From Arthrobacter roseus (GTDB taxonomy: Bacteria > Actinomycetota > Actinomycetes > Actinomycetales > Micrococcaceae), in assembly GCF_016907875.1 (NCBI RefSeq), contig NZ_JAFBCU010000001.1:434001-498000 (forward strand): DNA of 64,000 nt, in the 5' to 3' direction. A program made the position numbers and the translations under genes. The notes beneath the pieces are model-generated. The model searched no databases. It saw nothing but the letters and a program-made list of their open reading frames with translations, and had not been told where the DNA came from. Every line of letters begins with the position of its first letter. Position 1 is the stretch's first letter. Of the stretch, positions 18,112 through 25,708 are shown piece by piece.

Positions 18112-19198
18112 ACGCCTTGATCTGACGGTGCCTGCGCAAAAGGCTGTCCCTGCGAGGGTGAACCTCCGACGACGTCGACTCGGCGGTCAGCTCAATGTGG
18201 TCTTTACCAAATCGCCACAGCAACACATCATCCAAGAGCCGGTCCGGTCCGGGGGAGTAACGGTGTTCCAGGGCCCTCCGGACTTTGGTAATGGTCTCGG
18301 CCTGCAGCAGGTCTGCCAACTGAATCGTGGTTTTCAGTCCATGGGCTGCGAGGAGTTCTGCGGCCCAACCCCAGTCGTCGTCTGACTTTCGGTCCACGTG
18401 CGGAAGCAGCGTCTCCCAGATATGCCGGATCCGGTTTGGGGTAAGAGGTTCCACTCCCTCGCCGTCCTCGTCCCAGAAACCCGTCACTGTCTCGTACCGG
18501 TCATACAGCTCCGCGAACGCCGACTCCACTGTCTCCAGCATGGCCGCCGTTGCCGTGAACTGCCGGTCAAAATACGGACTCCAGGCACGGGGGTCGGATG
18601 CCTTGAAGCGGATGTCGTGTTCAATCTCGCTCCACGCGTGGGCGAGGATGGTGCGGATCTGGACCTCGAACATGTAGCTTCCCGAGGCGTTCCCGTCCGG
18701 CTCGATGGTTTGCTGGAACCGCTTGACGACGTCGTTCTTGATGGTACGGAGAATCAGGTGGCGGCTGGAGTATCCGTAGGTTCCGGACTCGATGGAACCG
18801 ATGTCCTTCTCGCGGTCCCCGCGGCAATCGAAGTCGGAGCGATGACGTTTGATGAGGTTCGCAGCAAGGGCCACCTCGTGGGGAAGCGCCGTGATGACAC
18901 GTACCCCCACCACATCCGTCAGATTTCGTAGCGGATCCGGGAAGACCAAGGATGGCGGATCCTCCTCCGAAACAGGCTCCAACATGCGGGACGCCTTTTC
19001 ACGAAATGAATCCAGAGATTTGGTGCGGGCAGTAACGAATAGTGGATGGACCGCGGAGTCGGCAAATATATCCTGAATCTCCGCACGGACTTCCTGCGTC
19101 ACGAACTCCATGCTGCTGCGAATGCGCTCGAACTCGTCAACACTCGCCTGAACCAGAGGCCGCAGACTCTTATCCAGCTGTTCCCAGTTACTGCTCAT
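18080..19198 (-). CDS. RelA/SpoT-domain protein (single-domain alarmone synthetase-like) with C-terminal helical extension
   Basis: 372 residues from the ATG at 19198, 5 nt after AAAGGGAG (an in-frame GTG lies 6 nt earlier). Residues of about 60-230 form the nucleotidyltransferase domain that transfers pyrophosphate from ATP to GDP/GTP. Visible landmarks are LTDVVGVRVITAL, YGYSSRHLIL and the guanine-site motif EVQIRTILAHAWSEIEHDI. No HD hydrolase, TGS or ACT domain is present, so this is not the bifunctional Rel. About 140 residues after the synthetase domain (including DDDWGWAAELLAAHGL and DDVLLWRFGKDHIELT) look helical and match nothing I can name. It may make (p)ppGpp or pApp-like products or be a regulated toxin; activity is inferred. 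Confidence 0.85.
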   Translation of the reverse strand: MSSNWEQLDKSLRPLVQASVDEFERIRSSMEFVTQEVRAEIQDIFADSAVHPLFVTARTKSLDSFREKASRMLEPVSEEDPPSLVFPDPLRNLTDVVGVRVITALPHEVALAANLIKRHRSDFDCRGDREKDIGSIESGTYGYSSRHLILRTIKNDVVKRFQQTIEPDGNASGSYMFEVQIRTILAHAWSEIEHDIRFKASDPRAWSPYFDRQFTATAAMLETVESAFAELYDRYETVTGFWDEDGEGVEPLTPNRIRHIWETLLPHVDRKSDDDWGWAAELLAAHGLKTTIQLADLLQAETITKVRRALEHRYSPGPDRLLDDVLLWRFGKDHIELTAESTSSEVHPRRDSLLRRHRQIKAFKSADALRHP

Positions 19199-19309
19199 AT
19201 CCACTCCCTTTCCTGACCATCGCCAGCCTACCCGTCAGCACCGACAATGGGCAGGTAAGCTCGGTCCGGCACCGATACGAGTACCGAACACAGCAGCGAA
19301 GGGACAGCC

Positions 19310-20038
19310 GTGGAGCTCATCAATCAGTGGTGGCAGCAACTCCTCGCCGGCTTCGCACGAGCCCAGGTGCCAGAGGTTACGGCCATTGAACTTCTCATCA
19401 TCGCGCTCGCGGCGGCGGCGCTGTCCATTCCCGCCACGACCTGGCGATACTTTGGGCTGTTCACGACCGTGGTGCACGAGCTTGGCCACGCATTCACTGC
19501 CCTCATGACCGGGCGCCTCCTTACCGGAATCACGCTCAACCGTGACCATTCGGGCATGACCACCTCCTACGGCCGCGGCGGGTGGCGGACCGTGTGGTCG
19601 GGATTCTGGGGGTATCCGGTTCCTGCTGTCGTTGGAGCTGTCCTGGTGTGGGCGGGGCTTTCCGGCTGGGGTCCGGCGGCGACTTCGGTGGGCGCGCTGG
19701 TGTTATTGGCTACCATTTTGTTCATCCGTAACTGGATGGGACTGCTCATCATGATGGGAGCCGTCGTCGTCTCGGCCGTCCTGATTCTGGCAGTGCCTGC
19801 CTCGTTCACTGGGCACGTTGTTATCGGGCTCGGATTGGCGCTGCTGGTTGGCTCAGTCCGCGACCTGATCAACGTCATCACCGTGCACACCTCACGTCGA
19901 CGCAGCGTTGACCAGTCCGACGCCTACCTCCTTTACCGCCAGACTCATATCCCGTCAGTGGTCTGGCTGCTGTTGTTCACCGTCGTCGTCGGGCTGTCGT
20001 GGACTTTCGCCGGATACGTCATCAACAGCAGAATCTAG
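19310..20038 (+). CDS. M50-family-like membrane metallopeptidase
   Basis: 242 residues from a GTG with GAAGGGA upstream. His56-Glu57-xx-His60 (VVHELGHAF) is a zinc-protease motif at a membrane helix edge, as in site-2-type M50 peptidases. About six hydrophobic stretches follow. A second motif (LLVGSVRDLINV, with Asp) could give the third zinc ligand. No PDZ domain is present. Related actinobacterial proteins are annotated as M50 family peptidases, but no substrate is known. It is divergent from the RelA/SpoT-domain gene and 18 nt upstream of the hydrolase gene, with which it probably forms an operon. Confidence 0.8.
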   Translation: MELINQWWQQLLAGFARAQVPEVTAIELLIIALAAAALSIPATTWRYFGLFTTVVHELGHAFTALMTGRLLTGITLNRDHSGMTTSYGRGGWRTVWSGFWGYPVPAVVGAVLVWAGLSGWGPAATSVGALVLLATILFIRNWMGLLIMMGAVVVSAVLILAVPASFTGHVVIGLGLALLVGSVRDLINVITVHTSRRRSVDQSDAYLLYRQTHIPSVVWLLLFTVVVGLSWTFAGYVINSRI

Positions 20039-20056
20039 CCAACCGAAAGGAACGCC

Positions 20057-20869
20057 ATGCCGCAGCGCTACTCCTACGGGGATGATCCAAGCCAGTACGC
20101 TGACCTGTTCCTGCCCGCCGAACAGCGTCACCGTGCCGTCGTTGTCATCATCCATGGCGGTTACTGGCGTTCACAGTACGACGCCGGACTCGGCGTTCCC
20201 CTGGCCGAGGACCTTTCCGCGCGCGGCTATGCCTGCTGGAATCTGGAGTACCGCAGAGCTGGCAACGGTGGAGGGTGGCCGGAAACGTTCGACGACGTCG
20301 GCTCCGGCATCGATGCGCTGGTCCGCGCCGCTGTTGAGCATGAATTGGAGCTGGAGAACGTCATTGCCCTGGGCCATTCGGCGGGCGGACACCTGGCCGT
20401 GTGGGCAGCCGGGCGGGACACCATGCCGGACGGCGGCCGCAATGGCCCCAGTGACCCTACCGGCTCTGAATCAGATGGTTCCCGCGTGAAGCTGACCGGA
20501 GTCGTGAGTCAGTCTGGACTGCTCAATCTGCATATGGCGCACTCACTCGGGCTCAGTGGGGGTGCAGCAGAAAACCTCATGGGCGCGGCACCAGAGACAG
20601 ACCCGGAGCGGTGGAGGCTCGCGGATCCCATGAGCGCCATCCCGTTAAACGTTCCGGTCTTTGCCCTGCACGGGGAGGACGACGTCACAGTCCCGTTGAG
20701 TGAATCAACCAGCTACGTGGACGCGGCAGTTGCCGCCGGGGCCGACGTCGAACTCCGAATGATCCCGGGAGACCATTTCGGCATGATCACTGCGGATACC
20801 GCGGCTTGGGAGCAGGTGGTGACGGCGGTCGCGGACCTGGCGCAGGAGACGGACCCGGCGCCAGGTTAA
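20057..20869 (+). CDS. Alpha/beta hydrolase (esterase/kynurenine-formamidase-like)
   Basis: 270 residues. The oxyanion motif HGGYW is at residues 33-37, as in kynurenine formamidase and BD-FAE-like hydrolases, and the nucleophile elbow GHSAGG has Ser108. The acid is probably the second Asp in HGEDDVTVP and the base His in GDHFGMI. AAAGGA precedes the ATG. No signal peptide is present. A formamidase role would need tryptophan-catabolic neighbours, which are absent, so only 'esterase/amidase-type hydrolase' is supported. Confidence 0.88.
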   Translation: MPQRYSYGDDPSQYADLFLPAEQRHRAVVVIIHGGYWRSQYDAGLGVPLAEDLSARGYACWNLEYRRAGNGGGWPETFDDVGSGIDALVRAAVEHELELENVIALGHSAGGHLAVWAAGRDTMPDGGRNGPSDPTGSESDGSRVKLTGVVSQSGLLNLHMAHSLGLSGGAAENLMGAAPETDPERWRLADPMSAIPLNVPVFALHGEDDVTVPLSESTSYVDAAVAAGADVELRMIPGDHFGMITADTAAWEQVVTAVADLAQETDPAPG

Positions 20870-20878
20870 AAGAGGGAA

Positions 20879-20907
20879 CGGCCGGTCCCCCCCAACAGGA
20901 CCGGCCG
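20879..20907. terminator. GC-rich hairpin between convergent genes
   Basis: Arms CGGCCGGTCC (20879-20888) and GGACCGGCCG (20898-20907) pair perfectly over 10 bp with a 9-nt loop. It lies 9 nt after the hydrolase stop and ahead of the stop of a small minus-strand ORF, so it could act in both directions. No T-run follows on the + strand. Confidence 0.6.
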
Positions 20908-20933
20908 CTCCAGCTTCTCGTGGATCGAAGTGG

Positions 20934-21140
20934 TTACTTCATCCAGCCGATATTCGTCGTTGTCTTCGCATGTGGGCATCCACGGGTACAGAACTTCGGA
21001 GCCGGCAGCGGCTCTTCCCAATCCATGCCATCGAGCTGGATGTCCTGCAGCTGCTTCCGGTCCGTCGCCAGAGCGACGCTAGTGGCAATGTAAAGCATCA
21101 GCGTGTAAGAGATGCATCGTCGGACCATAAATTTCAGCAA
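20934..21140 (-). CDS. Small hypothetical protein (doubtful)
   Basis: 68 residues from a TTG at 21140 with AGAGG 9 nt upstream (an ATG gives 64). The first 26 residues (MLKFMVRRCISYTLMLYIAT) look like one membrane helix after a basic start. They resemble the N-terminus of DppB-type ABC permeases, so this may be a permease remnant. The rest contains EEPLPAPKFCTRGCPHAK with a CxxxC. The shared terminator-like hairpin at its 3' end argues for a transcribed unit. I do not recognise the whole protein. Confidence 0.35.
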   Translation of the reverse strand: MLKFMVRRCISYTLMLYIATSVALATDRKQLQDIQLDGMDWEEPLPAPKFCTRGCPHAKTTTNIGWMK

Positions 21141-21249
21141 GTCGTAGTACCTCTGGGCTTCTGCCGGGAGCTTCCGCGACCACTCTGACGCTGAAAGTAA
21201 CCCTCGATATCAACTCACGTCACTTTGCCAAGACTAAGTGACCGCTGTC

Positions 21250-21278
21250 ACGTTGCTAAGGCAACGATTTAGCAACGT
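21250..21278. repeat. Inverted repeat with internal third half-site
   Basis: ACGTTGCTAA (21250-21259) and TTAGCAACGT (21269-21278) are perfect 10-bp arms around a 9-nt centre that itself contains GCAACG, so GTTGC/GCAAC occurs three times. This is the look of an operator with an extra half-site. Confidence 0.6.
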
Positions 21279-21339
21279 CGCTTTCTAACTGCCGAATTCT
21301 CGGTGTTTATGGCCCAAAAAAGTTGAGGGACGCAGACGA

Positions 21340-21360
21340 AGTGTCCACGATGTGGACACT
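21340..21360. repeat. 21-bp inverted repeat
   Basis: AGTGTCCAC (21340-21348), GAT, GTGGACACT (21352-21360): perfect 9-bp arms around 3 nt. It stands 140 bp before the small membrane protein gene at 21500. It could be an operator or the remnant of a site-specific recombination or transposon end; no partner copy is seen in the window. Confidence 0.6.
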
Positions 21361-21499
21361 AGCTATCATGTCCGGTCTGTCAATTCGCAACTCAACTGAG
21401 GTCTCCAGCCTGTCGTGCAGGTCGCGGGGTATGCCAGAAGCACAGGCCCCGCGATCTGCCCTCCCTAGTGGCGTTCTGCTCGCGTGACAGAACTCGAAA

Positions 21500-21865
21500 A
21501 TGAACTTCATTGAGATCTTGGTCGTGCTGATAAGTGGTGGCGCTGTGGGCGCTCTTGGCACATGGGCGACAGCCACCCGTGACCTCGCGCTTCGTCGTCG
21601 AATGGAAACCACAGATGTATTCATGCGAGTTTCGGCACGGGCTCATGGCTACCGGGAGAATCACACTTCCAGCACAGTCGGAACGGGTGAACAAATGGCG
21701 GCTATGTTCTTGGTGGCTGATTTGGCCAACCGCGATAAATGGCTGAGGAAGGCCGCAGTCCAACTACTAGATGAGGAGTGTTACTGGTTAGAAGCTGGAT
21801 TTCCTGACCAGACGTGCGGTCGCTTATTAGTTGCGGCTAAGGAGGCACGAAGTCTCATCAAATAG
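21500..21865 (+). CDS. Small membrane-anchored protein, function unknown
   Basis: 121 residues. The first about 20 (MNFIEILVVLISGGAVGALG) form one membrane helix, followed by a basic stretch (DLALRRRMET) that would stay in the cytoplasm. The soluble part contains GTGEQMAAMFLVADLANRDKWLRKAA, likely helical. The ribosome site is weak. Codon choice is less GC-biased than in neighbours. The pattern of one anchor, a short basic linker and a helical region looks real, but no named family is recognised. Confidence 0.55.
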   Translation: MNFIEILVVLISGGAVGALGTWATATRDLALRRRMETTDVFMRVSARAHGYRENHTSSTVGTGEQMAAMFLVADLANRDKWLRKAAVQLLDEECYWLEAGFPDQTCGRLLVAAKEARSLIK

Positions 21866-22320
21866 AACAGTGCCGTTCGCGCCTATTCTCGAACGTCACG
21901 TTGACGCAGAGCGGCTAGGGCCACGCGGTGTCGGCGTCGGAAGGCAAGCGTGAACGGCTGGCCGTTTCGCGGTTTACGCGCGCAACGTGCGTCGTGTTTT
22001 CGTTCTCCTCCACAGCGATAACGTTATGACCTACGATGACGCCGACCGCTCCTGAGCTTCGGGCTCCGTTGGTGTCCAAAAGGGCTTAGAGAATCTGGAG
22101 AAACTGGTTATCCCCGTCGCCGCGGCTACGAAAGCGCGCTCACCTGCGCTGACGAATCGGGCTCGGATGGCCAGCGCAGAGCGCACCTCGGCCGGAGAGC
22201 AGGGAAAACTGCTCGACGTCAAACACGCCGCGATAGCCGCAGTGAGAACTCCACCCTGCTAAATGTCGGTTACAACGAATACGCTGAAGCAAAGGTCAGC
22301 AACCAGAGAGAAGGACCACC
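21866..22320. other. Gene-free stretch of 455 bp
   Basis: No ORF with family features on either strand. A 63-codon minus frame (22031-22222) and the reverse + frame lack start signals and resemble nothing I know. The last 30 nt contain the ribosome site (GAGAGAAGGACCACC) of the next gene. It could be degraded coding sequence. Confidence 0.5.
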
Positions 22321-22791
22321 ATGGGAATGATTCGCGGATTCATGAATGGCGCTTTAGCAGGGGCTGCCGGCACGACAGCTCTGAACGCCGTCACCTATCT
22401 GGACATGGTGATGCGTGCCCGCCCGGCCAGCAGCACCCCTGAGACGACCGTTAAAAAGCTGAGCGAGAGAGCCGATGTCCCGATTCCGGGGTCGGGCGAA
22501 GAACGACAGAACCGTATTTCAGGCCTGGGTCCGCTGTTTGGAATCGCCACGGGCATGGGCGTCGGCGCTATCCTTGGTGCAATCCAGGGGGCAGGGGCCA
22601 GGCCTCCCGCAGCCGTGACCATTCTCCTTGCAAGCGCTGGGGCCATGGCCGTGTCCATTCTCCCGATGACGCAGCTTGGGGTGACGGATCCGCGAAAGTG
22701 GCAGACCCAGGACTGGATCAGCGACGTCGTGCCTCATGTTGCATACGGCGCTGTCACAGCCCATGTGCTGGAGAATATGCGGGAACACTGA
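22321..22791 (+). CDS. Conserved-looking membrane protein, function unknown
   Basis: 156 residues, AGAAGGA upstream of the ATG. Helix 1 is about residues 5-30 (GFMNGALAGAAGTTALNAVTYL), a soluble loop carries KKLSERADVPIPGSGEERQNR, and two glycine-rich helices follow (IATGMGVGAILGAIQGAGA; VTILLASAGAMAVSILPM). It ends WQTQDWISDVVPHVAYGAVTAHVLENM. The Gly/Ala-rich helices and invariant-looking RISGLGPLFGIATG suggest an actinobacterial family of unknown role. It is 14 nt upstream of the PfkB kinase gene. Confidence 0.7.
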   Translation: MGMIRGFMNGALAGAAGTTALNAVTYLDMVMRARPASSTPETTVKKLSERADVPIPGSGEERQNRISGLGPLFGIATGMGVGAILGAIQGAGARPPAAVTILLASAGAMAVSILPMTQLGVTDPRKWQTQDWISDVVPHVAYGAVTAHVLENMREH

Positions 22792-22805
22792 AGTACGCTG
22801 GAGCT

Positions 22806-23741
22806 GTGCTAACAGTTATCGGGGAAGCCCTTGTAGACCGCGTGGTGAGCGACACTGCGCCAACGCGGTCTCACGTAGGAGGCAGCCCCATGAATGTGGC
22901 GGTGGGCGTCGCTCGTCTTGGCTATCCTGCCCAGTTCATCGGCCGGTACGGGAACGACGACGACGGTCGTCTCATCGCCGAACACCTGCGCGCCAACCGC
23001 GTGATTGACGCCTTGGGCCCGGATGACCACAGAACATCGGTAGCTGTTGCCACGCTGGACCCAGTGGGCAGCGCCGCTTACGCCTTCGATCTCGACTGGG
23101 ATCTGCCCGCACTCATTGCCCGCCTCCCGGAACTGCTGGATGGCACAACACTGCTGCACACCGGCTCCATCGCGTCGATGCTCACTCCCGGCGCACGCGA
23201 AGTCCTCACCGCCGTCGAACATGCCCGCCCAGCCGCCACCATTTCCTACGACCCCAACTGCCGTCCCACGATCATCACGGACCGTGACTACGCCCGGGGC
23301 CAAGCTGAGAAATTCGTTGCTCTCGCGGACATCGTCAAGGCATCGGATGAGGACCTTCAGTGGCTTTATCCGGAGCGCGACGCGCAGGAAACAGCCCGCG
23401 CGTGGCTTGCGATGGGGACGTGTGCGGTGGTTGTCACACGCGGCTCAAAAGGGCCGTGGGCGATCGCGGCGTCGGGCGAAGCCACGGTCAAGACTCCAGT
23501 GGTTGGTGTTGTGGACACTGTTGGTGCCGGCGACTCCTTCATGGCGGCTCTGCTCGCGGCCACCGTCCGTCAGGAGCTCGATGGCGGCCATCGACGCGAA
23601 CAGCTGCGCAGCATTACGGTGAAACAGTTGAAACAGGTTCTTACGTTTGCATCCGCGGCAGCTGCTGTCACCGTTTCGCGCGCAGGCGCCAACCCGCCAA
23701 ACCGAGCAGAGTTGAAGGCACAGTTAGGAGAGAACACATGA
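22806..23741 (+). CDS. PfkB-family carbohydrate kinase (fructokinase-like)
   Basis: 311 residues from the GTG at 22806, after CTGGAGC; longer in-frame starts would run into the preceding gene. The PfkB signature 1 region is [16 protein letters not shown], and signature 2 [14 protein letters not shown] has the catalytic base Asp243. Substrate residues suggest a sugar kinase of the fructokinase/2-keto-3-deoxygluconate group; which sugar is not clear, since no sugar genes are nearby. It overlaps the next gene by ATGA. Confidence 0.88.
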   Translation: MLTVIGEALVDRVVSDTAPTRSHVGGSPMNVAVGVARLGYPAQFIGRYGNDDDGRLIAEHLRANRVIDALGPDDHRTSVAVATLDPVGSAAYAFDLDWDLPALIARLPELLDGTTLLHTGSIASMLTPGAREVLTAVEHARPAATISYDPNCRPTIITDRDYARGQAEKFVALADIVKASDEDLQWLYPERDAQETARAWLAMGTCAVVVTRGSKGPWAIAASGEATVKTPVVGVVDTVGAGDSFMAALLAATVRQELDGGHRREQLRSITVKQLKQVLTFASAAAAVTVSRAGANPPNRAELKAQLGENT

Positions 23742-24271
23742 GTTCACGCGATCCGTACGCGGATCTTCCTCAGATTCCTGATTTCAGGGTGACCAGTGAT
23801 GACGTCCAGGATGGGGCGCCCCTCGATGCCGCTCAGGCGTCCGGCGTTATGGGTTCTGGCGGCCAGGACCGTTCTCCGCAACTGTCCTGGAGCGGGTTCC
23901 CTGAGGGCACTAAAAGTTTTGCGGTCACCGTCTATGACCCGGACGCGCCCACTGCCAGCGGTTTCTGGCACTGGGCAGTTGCAAACATCCCGGTTGGTAC
24001 CACGGAACTACCTGCAGGAGCTGGGTCTGAAGGCAGCTCAGCCTTGCCCAAGGGCGCCGTCGAGCTCAGGAACGACGCTGGATTCCAGGGATTCGTCGGT
24101 GCGGCGCCGCCTCCCGGTCACGGTCCGCACCGCTACTTCGTGGTGGTTCATGCCGTCGACGTCGAACAGCTCGATGTGGATGCGGACACCCCGTGCGCAA
24201 AGTTGGGTTTTAACCTGTTTAGCCATACTTTGGGCCGCGCACAGGTCATCGGTACTTACGAGCTGGGGTAG
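23738..24271 (+). CDS. YbhB/YbcL family (phosphatidylethanolamine-binding-like) protein
   Basis: 177 residues from the ATG at 23738, which overlaps the kinase stop; TTAGGAG stands 8 nt upstream. The PEBP fold is supported by [40 protein letters not shown] (the DPDxP and GxxHW motifs lining the anion pocket) and [16 protein letters not shown]. Bacterial members are soluble and bind small anions; physiological roles are unknown. Confidence 0.92.
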   Translation: MSSRDPYADLPQIPDFRVTSDDVQDGAPLDAAQASGVMGSGGQDRSPQLSWSGFPEGTKSFAVTVYDPDAPTASGFWHWAVANIPVGTTELPAGAGSEGSSALPKGAVELRNDAGFQGFVGAAPPPGHGPHRYFVVVHAVDVEQLDVDADTPCAKLGFNLFSHTLGRAQVIGTYELG

Positions 24272-24313
24272 CCTGTCCAGCAAATGTCAAGGTTCAACCC
24301 CGTGGGACCGCAG

Positions 24314-24643
24314 TTAGCTGGCGAAGCCAAGGAATACGAGAAGCGCTCGGTTGAGCCGAACTAGATTGGCATCTTCAAGTCTCCCGAGTCGATCACGAAT
24401 ATTCGCCTGAGGGATAGTCGTTATCTTGTCGACCATGATGTGGCTTGGCCGTTCGATCCCCGTTACAGCCGTCGGCTCGACAGTGATCCGGATCAGTGGC
24501 GCTTCAATCTCGTTGGTCGTCAGGGGGCAAACGGTGATTGACGCGGTGGCGTCGAATCGATCATCCTGCACGATGACAACGGGTCTCGGCTTACCCGTAT
24601 AGGCACCTCGTGCAGCAGCGATATATATATCGCCTCGGCTCAT
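24314..24643 (-). CDS. PemK/MazF-family toxin (endoribonuclease)
   Basis: 109 residues. The fold markers are MSRGDIYIAAA, then GKPRPVVIVQDDRFD with the RPVVIVQ core strand, ITVCPLTTNE, and IMVDKITTIPQANIRDRLGRL, matching MazF-like mRNA interferases. The Arg in KPRPV and the Thr/Ser in the CPLTT loop are usual active-site positions. The start ATG overlaps a stop codon of an upstream open frame (ATGA) exactly as in a toxin-antitoxin operon, but that frame has no start (see 24640-24738). So the toxin looks intact while its antitoxin does not. Confidence 0.9.
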   Translation of the reverse strand: MSRGDIYIAAARGAYTGKPRPVVIVQDDRFDATASITVCPLTTNEIEAPLIRITVEPTAVTGIERPSHIMVDKITTIPQANIRDRLGRLEDANLVRLNRALLVFLGFAS

Positions 24644-24738
24644 TCGGGGAGTTCCGTTTTATCGTCCCAATCCATCGAGATGGCGTCGACGAAAGCCTGA
24701 TCGTCGACTTCATGCTCGCTGGCCGCGCTGCTTCGGTT
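24640..24738 (-). pseudogene. Antitoxin remnant upstream of PemK/MazF
   Basis: An open frame of 32 codons (ending EHEVDDQAFVDAISMDWDD, then KTELPE) runs into the toxin with an ATGA overlap. It is acidic, as the toxin-binding tails of antitoxins are. Directly upstream is an in-frame TGA (24741-24739), and there is no start codon that leaves more than 9 residues. An ATG one base out of frame (24742-24740) begins MKPKQRGQRA and stops after 10 codons. A frameshift or deletion that removed the DNA-binding half is the simplest reading. The identity as antitoxin rests on position, acidity and overlap, not on a recognised family. Confidence 0.5.
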
Positions 24739-24824
24739 TCATGAGAAACTGCAGAAGGACCGACGCCGATTCTGCGCAGACGAGTGCAGGCGGACAACTA
24801 TGACCAGTTCAACAGGAGCAACGT

Positions 24825-25640
24825 ATGCGGCTGGTGGCCAGCGACCTCGATGGAACGATCATCGGCCGTGATGGGAAGATCAGCGACCGCACCGTACGGG
24901 CATTTCACGCGTGCCGGAATGCTGGCATCGAGATCGTCTTCGTGACCGGACGGCCACCGCGCTGGCTGGATCCGTTGCGTGAGCAGATTGGCCACACGGG
25001 CAGGGTGATCTGCTCTAATGGGGCGGCGCTCTACGATCTCGAGAATGAGCGCGTCCTCACCACGCATCTACTCTCCTCTGAGAACGTCCTGGAGGCCCGG
25101 CGCATCATCAAGGGGTTGTACCCGGCTGCTACCTTCAGTGCCGAAATCGAGACCGGGTTCCGCATGGAGCACGGTTTTATGCAAGAACACTCCCCGGAGC
25201 TGCTGGGCACCATCGAACCGGCTCCGTTGAAACAGTCTCTCGTTGGGGTGGAGGGCGTTATCAAGTTTCTGGCCCGTGAGCCAACTGTTTCACCGGACGA
25301 ATTCCTGGCCACGGTGCGCCCCGCGATCAGTGATTTCGCGGCGACCACGCACTCGTCACCGGGCGTCGCGCTGTTGGAGATGTCGCTCAGCGGCATGGAT
25401 AAGGGCGTTGCCCTGGCCGACTATGCCCGGCAGCTGGACATTGACGCAAACGACGTCGTTGCGTTCGGCGATATGCCCAACGACATCCAGATGCTTACCT
25501 GGGCGGGCCACGGGTACGCCATGGAGTCCGGCCACGCGGACGCGAAGGCGGCAACAGATCTGTTGGCGCCCGCATTCGAGAACGACGGCGTCGCTCAGGT
25601 TCTGGAGGAACGCCTCGCGGCTCTGCGCAGGAACGACTAG
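24825..25640 (+). CDS. HAD-superfamily hydrolase, Cof type
   Basis: 271 residues, AACAGGAGC before the ATG. Motif I SDLDGT has Asp7 (nucleophile) and Asp9; motif II is in FVTGRPP; motif IV GDMPNDIQML. The large C2 cap between about residues 85 and 190 marks the Cof/YbiV group, which dephosphorylates sugar phosphates or FMN and similar. Its paralogue at 43829 has the same architecture. Confidence 0.9.
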   Translation: MRLVASDLDGTIIGRDGKISDRTVRAFHACRNAGIEIVFVTGRPPRWLDPLREQIGHTGRVICSNGAALYDLENERVLTTHLLSSENVLEARRIIKGLYPAATFSAEIETGFRMEHGFMQEHSPELLGTIEPAPLKQSLVGVEGVIKFLAREPTVSPDEFLATVRPAISDFAATTHSSPGVALLEMSLSGMDKGVALADYARQLDIDANDVVAFGDMPNDIQMLTWAGHGYAMESGHADAKAATDLLAPAFENDGVAQVLEERLAALRRND

Positions 25641-25662
25641 CAACGGTAGCGGCGTAGCTAAG

Positions 25663-25694
25663 ACCACCGCACCACCGCACCACCGCACCACCGG
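25663..25694 (+). repeat. Tandem repeat, 8 bp x 4
   Basis: ACCACCGC is repeated three times (25663-25686), with a fourth copy ending in G instead of C (25687-25694). It lies in the 68-bp gap between the HAD gene and the glycerophosphodiesterase gene, just upstream of the latter's weak ribosome site. Confidence 0.9.
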
Positions 25695-25708
25695 GTAAGG
25701 TTCAGACC

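Larger units (their letters stand above)
21141..21499. other. Non-coding stretch with two inverted repeats
   Basis: No convincing gene on either strand; an ORF of 105 codons on the minus strand (21307-21624) has no family features and lies mostly opposite the next gene. Two clear inverted repeats lie here (21250-21278 and 21340-21360). The stretch is less GC-rich than its surroundings by eye. Confidence 0.5.

Noticed and set aside
22031-22222. 63-codon minus-strand ORF in the gene-free gap
   Set aside because: No start signal, Ser/Ala/Arg-rich, no similarity recognised; kept only as unassigned sequence.
22698-22805. Upstream start for the PfkB kinase
   Set aside because: It would overlap the preceding membrane protein gene by almost 100 nt and adds a sequence not seen in the family; the GTG at 22806 is placed well.
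24591-24797. 68-codon minus-strand ORF as the antitoxin of the PemK/MazF toxin
   Set aside because: It is out of frame with the acidic tail frame, overlaps the toxin start in the wrong phase and is basic and Arg/Ser-rich, unlike a toxin-binding tail.
25663-25694. CRISPR-like repeats
   Set aside because: The 8-bp units are directly adjacent with no spacers and there are no cas genes in the window.
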